DNA from: Candidatus Anoxychlamydiales bacterium
GTDB lineage: Bacteria; Chlamydiota; Chlamydiia; Chlamydiales; SM23-39
Direction of reading: 5' to 3'
DNA: 10,248 nt
NCBI GenBank assembly: GCA_011064865.1
Contig: JAAKFX010000056.1
Location: forward strand, 1-10,248
Part shown: piece after piece, positions 1 to 6,049 of the stretch
Layout of the letters: the number at the start of each line of letters is the position of its first letter
Numbering within the stretch: the stretch's first letter is position 1
Notes under the pieces: generated by a model
Databases searched by the model: none
Told to the model about the DNA's origin: nothing
What the model saw: the letters and a program-made list of their open reading frames with translations, nothing else
Position numbers and translations under genes: made by a program

Positions 1-12
1 ATCTATATTTTT

Positions 13-70
13 AAATTCGTAGAATTCTAAATTCGCAGGATTCTAAATCCGCAGGATTCTAAATCCTTAA
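13..70. repeat. 16-bp tandem repeat, about 3.5 copies
   Basis: Three full 16-bp units lie head to tail at 13-28 (AAATTCGTAGAATTCT), 29-44 (AAATTCGCAGGATTCT) and 45-60 (AAATCCGCAGGATTCT), with a partial fourth unit (AAATCC) at 61-66. Each junction forms a 5-bp stem with a CTA loop. The first junction pairs GAATT with AATTC; the next two pair GGATT with AATCC. The A-to-G and T-to-C changes therefore keep the stem intact. No reading frame crosses the array on the plus strand, because the unit carries TAA or TAG. It may continue left of the window. Its function is unknown; it could be a repetitive extragenic element or part of the 3' end of an upstream transcript. Confidence 0.85.
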
Positions 71-85
71 AATACTATTTATTCT

Positions 86-112
86 TTGATTTTTAAATTA
101 TTTTTTTATAAG
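86..112 (+). promoter_or_regulatory. possible sigma66-type promoter for the 125-aa membrane protein
   Basis: A TATAAG hexamer at 107-112 matches the -10 consensus at five of six positions. TTGATT at 86-91 is a partial -35 box, but the 15-bp spacer is short. A second TATAAG lies at 119-124, 12 bp downstream, without a good -35. Either would start a transcript shortly before the ribosome binding site of the gene at 151. AT-rich DNA makes such matches common, so this is only a candidate. Confidence 0.35.
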
Positions 113-150
113 ACTACATATAAGAGCAATAATATTTAGGAGTTTTATTT

Positions 151-528
151 ATGGCACACCCTATCATGTCAAAAAGAAAAGCAAATAGCTTATCTTTTGC
201 ACTATTTTTAGCAGGCCTTGCAATCATCACATATTTTAAATATTGGTGGCCAGGCATTATGTTAACAATCGGTATTCCCCTAGCTTTTAAACAATACCTA
301 CTTGGCAAAAGATTTGATATGATCGTTTCTTTAATTGTCTTTTTAGGAGTTTTTATAACAGTTCAATTCGACATCAAATGGGAATATGTTCTACCGATTT
401 TATTTACTCTCGGTGGTTTTTATGTATTTTTTAGAGAGTTTTTTGGTCCTAAAGAGATAGAAGAAGAAGATATTGAAGAAGATAGAAATAAAGAAATAGA
501 AGAGGAAGAAGAAGAAAAGAAGCATTAA
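151..528 (+). CDS. small four-helix membrane protein with Glu-rich C-terminal tail
   Basis: This 125-residue protein is not assigned to a family with confidence. It shows four hydrophobic segments at about residues 13-29, 33-50, 56-72 and 78-96, then a highly charged tail (100-125) made almost only of Glu, Asp, Lys and Ile. Lys and Arg around residues 8-10 precede the first helix. The paired pattern of a Trp-Pro or Leu-Pro turn followed by a Gly-rich helix (WWPGIMLTIG, YVLPILFTLGG) loosely resembles the four-helix region of LiaI/LiaF-type membrane proteins. That is an inference from pattern only. The start at 151 is chosen because TTAGGAG (136-142) lies 8 nt upstream; an internal Met at 166 is less well placed. 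It appears to be a single-gene unit, and the protein is expected in the inner membrane. The function is unknown. Confidence 0.8.
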   Translation: MAHPIMSKRKANSLSFALFLAGLAIITYFKYWWPGIMLTIGIPLAFKQYLLGKRFDMIVSLIVFLGVFITVQFDIKWEYVLPILFTLGGFYVFFREFFGPKEIEEEDIEEDRNKEIEEEEEEKKH

Positions 529-564
529 TACATCTACATTACTTCTTTTAAAGCTTTCTTTTTT
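515..564 (+). terminator. weak possible terminator after the 125-aa membrane protein
   Basis: AAAAGAAG (515-522) is the exact reverse complement of CTTCTTTT (542-549), with a 19-nt loop spanning the stop codon. A run of six T follows at 559-564, after AAAGCTTTC. The long loop, A/T-heavy stem and distance to the T run make this weak. A 16-bp AT palindrome of seven A, TA and seven T at 567-582 lies just beyond. Confidence 0.25.
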
Positions 565-599
565 ATAAAAAAATATTTTTTTGTTTTGTATTTTTTATC

Positions 600-672
600 A
601 TAAATTACTTATAAACAGCTATTTATGTTTTAATTAGCATATTTATGATAATATAAATTACTTATAAATAGC
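600..672. repeat. 20-bp direct repeat, two copies 53 bp apart
   Basis: A 20-bp sequence beginning ATAAATTACTTATAAA occurs at 600-619 and again at 653-672, with one mismatch (C at 615, T at 668). The 33 bp between them contain TATTTATG twice (620-627 and 640-647). The 245-bp spacer 529-773 holds no gene that I can support. The pair could be remnants of a duplicated binding site or simple AT-rich duplication; no function can be assigned. Confidence 0.6.
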
Positions 673-718
673 GCCTTACATTATCCATCTAATAACATGC
701 CTTTTTATTAAAAAAACC

Positions 719-748
719 TTTATTATTTATTAATAATAATGCTATAAT
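719..748 (+). promoter_or_regulatory. probable promoter of the ankyrin-repeat gene
   Basis: TATAAT at 743-748 is a perfect -10 box, 25 bp upstream of the ATG at 774. The only -35 candidate at normal distance is TTTATT (719-724, 18-bp spacer), which is poor. This fits chlamydial promoters, in which the -35 is often degenerate. The predicted leader is short and contains only a weak purine-rich AAGAAA (761-766) as a ribosome binding site. Confidence 0.5.
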
Positions 749-773
749 TAACTGATAAAAAAGAAATATTAAA

Positions 774-1988
774 ATGAGTATACCATCTTTAAGAGCTTTA
801 GCAGCTTCAAAAATAATTGAGACTTCTTATCTATATAGTCAAACTCAAGAGTCAACTATCATTGATAGGGATTCAAGAATATTTGTACTCTTTCAAAAGT
901 ATCAAAAAGACATAGCAGTTTATTTTAGTAATGAACATTTTAATAACGAAGATTGCTTGGATTTATTATATCTAAGACTCCCTAGTATGCATGAAAATGA
1001 AAAACAATCATTATTAAATTCAGCAGCAATATCTGGTCATACAGAGACTGTAAAAGCTTTAATAGCTATGGGAGCTGGAGTAGATATTCAAGATAATGAT
1101 GGACGGACAGCATTAATGAAGGCTGCAATATATGGGCAGACAGAGACGGTAAAAGCATTAAAAGAGATGGGTGCTGGAGTAGATATTCAAGATCAAGATA
1201 CTACTGGATGGACAGCATTAATGTGGGCAGCAGAATATGGTCAGACAGAGACTGTAAAAGCTTTAATAGCTATGGGCGCTGGAGTAGATATTAAAGATAA
1301 TGATGGATTGACAGCATTAATGTTAGCAGCAAGAGATGTTCAGACAGAGACTGTAAAAGCTTTAATAGCTATGGGAGCTGGAGTAGATATTCAAAGTAAT
1401 TCTGGAGCAACAGCATTAATGTTAGCAGCATTGAATGGTCGTACAGAGACTGTTAAAGCTTTAATTGATTTGGGTGCTGGATTAAATATTAAAAATAATG
1501 ATGGTACAACAGCTTTAATGCTGGCAGCAAGAAATGGGAGGACAGGAACTCTAAAAGCTTTAATCGATTTGGGCGCTGGAGTAGATATTCAAGATAATGA
1601 TGGATGGACAGCATTAATGTGGGCAGCATGGAAAGGTCAAACAGAGACTGTTAAAGCATTAAAAGAAATGGGAGCTGGATTAGATATTAAAGATAATAAT
1701 GGATGGACAGCATTAATGTTTGCAGCATTGAATGGTCATACAGATACTGTTAAAGCATTAAAAGAGATGGGAGCTGGATTAGATATTAAAGATAATACTG
1801 GATGGACAGCATTAATGTTTGCAACAATGAATGGTCATACAGAGACTGTGAAAGTTTTGAAAGCAGAAGACAATAAATTATATTATAAAAAGTTAAAATC
1901 TACATGTTATAAGATTAGTTTACCTATTATTTTTGGCATGGGAACTTTTCTATTATCATATTATAGATCTAATTTTCTGAAAGATTAA
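774..1988 (+). CDS. ankyrin-repeat protein with C-terminal membrane anchor
   Basis: This 404-residue protein has a unique N-terminal region (1-74), nine ankyrin repeats at about 75-106, 107-139, 140-174, 175-207, 208-240, 241-273, 274-306, 307-339 and 340-372, and one hydrophobic stretch at 380-397 close to the C-terminus. The repeats follow the bacterial form G-x-TALM-x-AA...G-x-TxTVKAL...MGAG-x-DI, with TALM where the ankyrin consensus has TPLH. The third repeat carries a two-residue insert (TT near 143-144). Ankyrin repeats bind proteins. In intracellular bacteria such proteins are often effectors, but no secretion signal can be read here. The end-placed hydrophobic segment suggests a tail-anchored protein with the repeats facing the cytosol or host side; this is inference. 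The ribosome binding site is weak. The gene converges on trpS with a 52-bp gap. Confidence 0.9.
   Translation: MSIPSLRALAASKIIETSYLYSQTQESTIIDRDSRIFVLFQKYQKDIAVYFSNEHFNNEDCLDLLYLRLPSMHENEKQSLLNSAAISGHTETVKALIAMGAGVDIQDNDGRTALMKAAIYGQTETVKALKEMGAGVDIQDQDTTGWTALMWAAEYGQTETVKALIAMGAGVDIKDNDGLTALMLAARDVQTETVKALIAMGAGVDIQSNSGATALMLAALNGRTETVKALIDLGAGLNIKNNDGTTALMLAARNGRTGTLKALIDLGAGVDIQDNDGWTALMWAAWKGQTETVKALKEMGAGLDIKDNNGWTALMFAALNGHTDTVKALKEMGAGLDIKDNTGWTALMFATMNGHTETVKVLKAEDNKLYYKKLKSTCYKISLPIIFGMGTFLLSYYRSNFLKD
996..1889 (+). repeat. 99-bp coding tandem repeats (ankyrin array)
   Basis: The nine ankyrin repeats are also repeats at the DNA level, with a period of 99 bp apart from a 6-bp insert in the third. 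Some segments are identical over long stretches: 51 nt at 1041-1091 recur exactly at 1344-1394. Three unit variants alternate: an IAM type (repeats 1, 3, 4), a KEM type (2, 7, 8) and an IDL type (5, 6). Identity kept at synonymous sites points to recent duplication or gene conversion, so copy number may vary between strains. Confidence 0.9.
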
Positions 1989-2014
1989 CTTTTATCTAAA
2001 ATTCAATCTTATCT

Positions 2015-2031
2015 ATATGAATAATTCATAT
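2015..2031. terminator. AT palindrome between convergent ankyrin gene and trpS, possible weak bidirectional terminator
   Basis: ATATGAATAATTCATAT is a perfect 17-bp palindrome that would fold as a 7-bp stem with a 3-nt loop on either strand. It lies in the 52-bp gap between the stop of the ankyrin gene and the stop of trpS, where both transcripts must end. No clear T tract follows on either side and the stem has one G-C pair per arm, so termination is uncertain. Confidence 0.3.
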
Positions 2032-2040
2032 TATTATATA

Positions 2041-3039
2041 TCAATACATATGCATTACATCTTTAACTTCTTTTAACGTTTTAGCTGCTACTTTTCTTGC
2101 ATTATCAGAGCCTTTAAAAATTAGATCCAAAACATATTTTGGATCTTTTTCAAGCTTTTGTCTTTTTTCTCTAAAAGGAGATAAAAAGTTCTCTAAAACC
2201 TCTAATAGCCTTTTTTTGCAAATAACATCTCCAAGACCACCTTTTGCATAATGATCTTTCATTTTCTGAAGACTTTCTTTATCTGGATCAAAAGCATCTA
2301 AATATGTAAAAACAGGATTACCTTCAACTTTGCCGGGATCTTCCACTCTTAAATGATTTGGATCTGTATACATGGACATTACTTTCTTTTTTACAACATC
2401 TGAAGTATCTGATAAATATATTCCATTGTTTAAAGTTTTACTCATTTTTGCATTTCCATCTATTCCGGGAAGACGAGCTATTTCAGGGGTAATACCTTTA
2501 GCTTCAACTAAAACATTAGTGTTATAAATTCTGTTAAACTTTCTAACAATTTCATTTGTCTGTTCAATCATTGGTAGTTGATCATCACCGACTGGCACTA
2601 GATCAGCTTTAAAAGCAGTAATATCTGCTGCTTGAGATACTGGATAGATCATAAATCCAGCAGGCACACTATCTTGAAAGTTTTTCTGTTTGATCTCTTG
2701 TTTAACAGTAGGATTGTGTTTCAATCTATTCCAAGTAACTAAATTTAAATAAAACATTGTAAGTTCTGCTATTTGAGGGATCAAAGACTGCAGAAAAATA
2801 GTAGTTTTAGCCGGATCTATTCCAACAGATAAATAATCCATTGCAACTTCAATAATGCTTTTTTTGATCAACTCTGGCTGCGATGCATGATCGGTTAGAG
2901 CTTGCATATCTGCAATCATCACAAATTGCACACATTCATCTTGCATTTTTACTCTATTTGCTAAAGATCCAACATAGTGGCCTAAATGAAGAGGTCCTGT
3001 TGGTCTATCCCCTGTTAAAATTACTTTTTTTTGACTCAT
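2041..3039 (-). CDS. trpS: tryptophanyl-tRNA synthetase
   Basis: The enzyme joins tryptophan to tRNA-Trp using ATP, in the cytoplasm, and is a class I synthetase. The 332-residue length is normal for bacterial TrpRS. The N-terminus reads TGDRPTGPLHLGHYVGSL; the HIGH signature is HLGH at 18-21, and the KMSKS loop is KMSKT at 198-202. Between them lie the conserved GDDQ (151-154) followed by the EQTNEIVRKFN region, which is typical of the family's substrate-binding fold. A helical C-terminal part carries the anticodon-binding role. The start is supported by AGGA (3049-3052 on the plus strand, read as reverse complement), 9 nt upstream. It is transcribed divergently from pknD across a 298-bp spacer. 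I cannot point to a convincing promoter for it, nor to a tryptophan leader peptide. Confidence 0.97.
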   Translation of the reverse strand: MSQKKVILTGDRPTGPLHLGHYVGSLANRVKMQDECVQFVMIADMQALTDHASQPELIKKSIIEVAMDYLSVGIDPAKTTIFLQSLIPQIAELTMFYLNLVTWNRLKHNPTVKQEIKQKNFQDSVPAGFMIYPVSQAADITAFKADLVPVGDDQLPMIEQTNEIVRKFNRIYNTNVLVEAKGITPEIARLPGIDGNAKMSKTLNNGIYLSDTSDVVKKKVMSMYTDPNHLRVEDPGKVEGNPVFTYLDAFDPDKESLQKMKDHYAKGGLGDVICKKRLLEVLENFLSPFREKRQKLEKDPKYVLDLIFKGSDNARKVAAKTLKEVKDVMHMY

Positions 3040-3293
3040 ATTATTTAATCCTATCTGTTAAGTATCCATCATAAGAAAAAATTGATTTTTATCAAAATTA
3101 TTTACTTTGAAAAACATGAAATCTTCTATTTAAAAGAGGGATTTATAATTAAAATTTAATTTTTACATTACAAAACGGATAATTACCTAATTGATTCCGT
3201 ATAATTACATTTAATTATTCTTTTAATTTAATAATAAATATTATACTATTATCCAATAACATTAATTATATTAAAAAAACTTTAAAAAATTGC

Positions 3294-3322
3294 TTGACAG
3301 ATGAGAGTTTTTAACTTAAAAA
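3294..3322 (+). promoter_or_regulatory. pknD promoter with consensus -35
   Basis: TTGACA at 3294-3299 matches the -35 consensus at all six positions, which is striking in this AT-rich spacer. At a 17-bp spacing TAAAAA (3317-3322) serves as a poor -10 (four of six positions); TTAAAA at 3316-3321 is an alternative with a 16-bp spacer. The transcript would start only about 10 nt before the ATG at 3338, giving a very short leader. A good -35 with a poor -10 buried in a palindrome looks like a promoter that is held down or needs a regulator. Confidence 0.5.
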
Positions 3323-3326
3323 CTCT
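3304..3326. promoter_or_regulatory. perfect 23-bp palindrome at pknD, candidate operator or leader hairpin
   Basis: The arms AGAGTTTTTAA (3304-3314) and TTAAAAACTCT (3316-3326) are exact reverse complements around a single C at 3315. The palindrome begins 5 bp after the -35 box, covers the -10 region and ends at the ribosome binding site (TTTAGG, 3326-3331). As DNA it is placed as a repressor operator would be. If transcription starts further upstream, the RNA would fold into a hairpin next to the Shine-Dalgarno sequence and could affect translation. A terminator role is less likely because it is followed by AGG and the start codon, although six T lie at 3332-3337. Confidence 0.6.
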
Positions 3327-3337
3327 TTAGGTTTTTT

Positions 3338-6049
3338 ATGGATGATAGATATAAAATTAAGAAGAGTCTTGGAAAAGGCGGTATGGGCGAGGTCTTTTTG
3401 GCATATGATACTATTGCCAAAAGGTTAGTTGCTTTAAAAAGGATACGCTCAGATTTAGCTACAAAAGAGATAGTAATAAAAAGATTTTTAAGAGAAGCGA
3501 AGATTGCGTCTATTTTGTCTCATCCATCGATTGTACCTATCTATGATATTCATTTGAAAGAGCCTTATTATTATACGATGCCATATGTAGAGGGAAAAAC
3601 CTTAAAAGAGATAATAAACGATACAAAAAAGGATGAAAATACATCTAGTTCTATAGCTAGCATGATTCGAATTTTTCTAACTGTATGTGAAGCAATAGCA
3701 TATATACATTCAAAAAATATTTTACACAGAGATTTAAAGCCGGATAATATCATCATTGGAAAGTATGGAGAAGTACTTTTACTAGATTGGGGAATAGCGA
3801 AATTTTTGAATGAAAAAGAGATCGATGAAAACTTGGAGATTAAAAAAGAAGATATAGAGCTAACACAAATAGGAAAAGTAGCAGGCACTCTATCTTATAT
3901 GGCACCGAAAAGAGCTTTAGGGCATAAAGCAACATCTTTGAGTGATATTTATTCACTTGGCGCTATTTTGTATCATTTATTGACCTTAGAGCTACCTTTT
4001 AGAAGAAAAGATTTAAAAACATTTAGAAAAAATGTGCATTTAGAAAAGATATTAGATCCGATTGAAAAAACACCAAAAAGAGATATTCCCAAAAAGCTTA
4101 ATGATATTTGCATGAAATGTTTGGCTGAAGAAGATTTAAGATATAAAAATGTAGAAGACATAATTGTTGATCTAAAAGAGTATATAGAAGGAAAGCCTGA
4201 GTGGGTATTGACAGCTGATTTAGATTTAAATAAAAATGAAGATTGGCAGTTTAAAGAGAACATATTATTAGCAGAGAACACAGCGATTTCCCCTATTACA
4301 GATTTTGCTCAGTGGATAACTTTGATGGTATCTAAGTTATCGTTTGCGACAAATGTAAAAATTGAAGCTGATATAATTTTAAACAAATGGTCGAATGGAA
4401 TTGGATTTTTCTTAAATATATTAAATTCACAAAATAGTTTTAAGATTGAAGATGGCTATAAACTTTGGATAAATTTAAATAAAAAAGAGAGTGAAATTTT
4501 TAGATCTAACGTTTTAATTTTCGAAGATAAAATCGATATCAAACCAGATGAGAAGCATCATCTGATAATAGAAAAAGTTGAAGATAAGCTAGAAGTATAT
4601 TTGGATAAAAAACTGATTTTTTCTCATATAAATCACTTGCCAATTAGAGGAAGTCTTTTTGCAATTGGCTACAGAGACACCTCATTTGAGATAGATAACT
4701 TAAAAATCTACACATCGACATATAATGTAATGGTAAATTGTCTAGCAATTGCGGATGCTTTTTTTGCAAAAGAGGATTATGATACAGCTATCAAGGAGTA
4801 TGAAAAAATCACTTTTTCATTTCCATCTAGAAAAGAGGGTTTAGAGGCTACATTTAGAGCAGGTATTTCTTATTTAGAAAAAGCAAAAAAACTAAAAAAC
4901 CTTAAACTAAAACAAAACTATTTAGATCTATCATTAGAAGAATTTCAAAAGCTACACTCATCTTCATTTGAGCCATTAGAATATTTAGGAAAATCTTTAG
5001 TCTATTTAGAAAAGGTAGATTTTATTGAAGAGGCTAAATGTTTAGAGCTGATGATTAGAAAATTTTCGACTCACCATCAAAGTTCAATTCTTAATCAATA
5101 TTTAATTTATAGGATGCATCAAAGCTCATACCAAGATAGAGAAGCGACTTATAGAATTGCACTTATTAGTCTTAGATTTATTCCGAACTTACTTGAAAAC
5201 ATTTCAAGTAAAAAGCTTTTAGATAGATTGGAAAAACATTTAGAAAAGCTCTATTTTATTGAAAAATCGAATAATTTAATTAACAACTTAAGTATAAAGC
5301 TATCTTTTATATTGAATAAAAAAAGCTCTCTTATAGAGATTTTAAATACTGATACTTTAAATGATCTAGATATTGAAAACGCTATTTTTTCACTCTTTGA
5401 GTTAGAAGAGGTAGAAAAAGCAGAATATTTTATCGAAAAGTACAGAGAAAAACTAAATCAAAAATCTTATAAGTTGCTAAAACTTCTTCTTAGTGAATCT
5501 TTTGAAAACGAAATAGATCATTTATTAAAAACTATTGAGAAAAAGCCCTCTATAAAAGAGATACGAGTTTTGATATATCTTCTAGAAAAAATCTTAGATG
5601 AAAAAAAATACTCAAAAGTAATTGATGTATATGAAAAGATCAAAAAACTAACAATTTCAAAAGATTTTAAAATTTTATTAGATTCAATAATAGCTAAAGC
5701 ATATTTGATTGAAGACAAAGTAAAATTAGCTTCGAAAATATTTGATAAATACATCAAAAACATTTCAGATGAAAATTTTCCTCTTCATTTTTTATACGGT
5801 CTATATCTTCATAAAAATAAGGGAGAGAAAGTAGCTAATTCTTATTTTTCGAGTCTTTTAGATATTGCACATCCAAAATCATTTGCGATATCTTCACATT
5901 TTATATCTAACTCGAGTCATAATTTTTTGAAAAAAGCTTTTTATTTTGAAAAGAGAAGGCTTTTAAAAGACCTTCTCTTATATAGTTTGGTTTTAAATGA
6001 TAAAAAGATATTAAAACTATCTCAAAAAGTTTTTATTAACTTGCACTAG
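3338..6049 (+). CDS. pknD: serine/threonine-protein kinase PknD
   Basis: This 903-residue cytoplasmic protein resembles chlamydial PknD (about 930 residues) over its whole length. The kinase domain (about 5-285) has the glycine loop GKGGMGEVF (12-20), the ATP-binding Lys34 in VALK, Glu53 in LREAKI, the catalytic loop HRDLKPDN (130-137, Asp132) and DWG (150-152) in place of DFG, which is common in chlamydial and planctomycete kinases. The APE motif reads APK (189-191). Residues about 300-460 look like a beta-sandwich of the laminin-G/concanavalin kind, by inference. From about 463 to the end the sequence is helical and TPR-like (AFFAKEDYDTAIKEYEKI). No membrane segment is evident. The catalytic residues are intact, so kinase activity is expected; studied chlamydial PknD autophosphorylates and has been linked to type III secretion components. 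The ATG has TTTAGG 6 nt upstream. Confidence 0.94.
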   Translation: MDDRYKIKKSLGKGGMGEVFLAYDTIAKRLVALKRIRSDLATKEIVIKRFLREAKIASILSHPSIVPIYDIHLKEPYYYTMPYVEGKTLKEIINDTKKDENTSSSIASMIRIFLTVCEAIAYIHSKNILHRDLKPDNIIIGKYGEVLLLDWGIAKFLNEKEIDENLEIKKEDIELTQIGKVAGTLSYMAPKRALGHKATSLSDIYSLGAILYHLLTLELPFRRKDLKTFRKNVHLEKILDPIEKTPKRDIPKKLNDICMKCLAEEDLRYKNVEDIIVDLKEYIEGKPEWVLTADLDLNKNEDWQFKENILLAENTAISPITDFAQWITLMVSKLSFATNVKIEADIILNKWSNGIGFFLNILNSQNSFKIEDGYKLWINLNKKESEIFRSNVLIFEDKIDIKPDEKHHLIIEKVEDKLEVYLDKKLIFSHINHLPIRGSLFAIGYRDTSFEIDNLKIYTSTYNVMVNCLAIADAFFAKEDYDTAIKEYEKITFSFPSRKEGLEATFRAGISYLEKAKKLKNLKLKQNYLDLSLEEFQKLHSSSFEPLEYLGKSLVYLEKVDFIEEAKCLELMIRKFSTHHQSSILNQYLIYRMHQSSYQDREATYRIALISLRFIPNLLENISSKKLLDRLEKHLEKLYFIEKSNNLINNLSIKLSFILNKKSSLIEILNTDTLNDLDIENAIFSLFELEEVEKAEYFIEKYREKLNQKSYKLLKLLLSESFENEIDHLLKTIEKKPSIKEIRVLIYLLEKILDEKKYSKVIDVYEKIKKLTISKDFKILLDSIIAKAYLIEDKVKLASKIFDKYIKNISDENFPLHFLYGLYLHKNKGEKVANSYFSSLLDIAHPKSFAISSHFISNSSHNFLKKAFYFEKRRLLKDLLLYSLVLNDKKILKLSQKVFINLH
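5951..5979 (-). terminator. likely terminator of the 249-aa membrane protein gene, embedded in pknD
   Basis: AAGAGAAGG (5951-5959) and CCTTCTCTT (5971-5979) are perfect 9-bp inverted repeats. The loop itself contains the palindrome CTTTTAAAAG (5960-5969). On the minus strand the hairpin begins 57 nt after the stop codon of the gene at 6785-6036, and the stem runs directly into a short T-rich stretch (CTCTTTTC). It is one of the more GC-containing hairpins in the window. It lies inside the coding sequence of pknD, 70 bp before its stop. A plus-strand role is less likely because translation of pknD crosses it. Confidence 0.5.

Larger units (their letters stand above)
3040..3337. other. divergent trpS-pknD spacer
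   Basis: No gene is supported in these 298 bp. The right end holds the pknD promoter and palindrome described separately. Elsewhere there are AT-rich inverted repeats: a 7-bp stem ATAATTA/TAATTAT with a CATT loop at 3201-3218, and TTGAT/ATCAA at 3082-3095. Either could arise by chance at this base composition. A TATAAT at 3144-3149 lacks a usable -35 on the plus strand. No tRNA-like cloverleaf was seen. Confidence 0.5.

Noticed and set aside
13..66. CRISPR array
   Set aside because: The 16-bp units are directly adjacent with no spacers, and no cas gene is present.
114..308. Minus-strand 64-aa open frame
   Set aside because: It lies opposite the start of the 125-aa membrane protein, which has a good ribosome binding site and membrane-protein composition; the minus frame has neither.
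2883..3074. Plus-strand 63-aa open frame
   Set aside because: It is the complement of the conserved trpS N-terminus including the HLGH motif, so it is a shadow frame.
3201..3218. ATAATTA/TAATTAT inverted repeat as a regulatory site for trpS
   Set aside because: Stems of only A and T at this length are expected by chance in this spacer, and no trpS promoter could be fixed next to it.
3571..4281. Minus-strand frames of 105 and 102 aa within pknD
   Set aside because: They are antisense to the kinase domain and rich in Ser and Phe, as expected from the complement of Lys/Glu-rich coding DNA.
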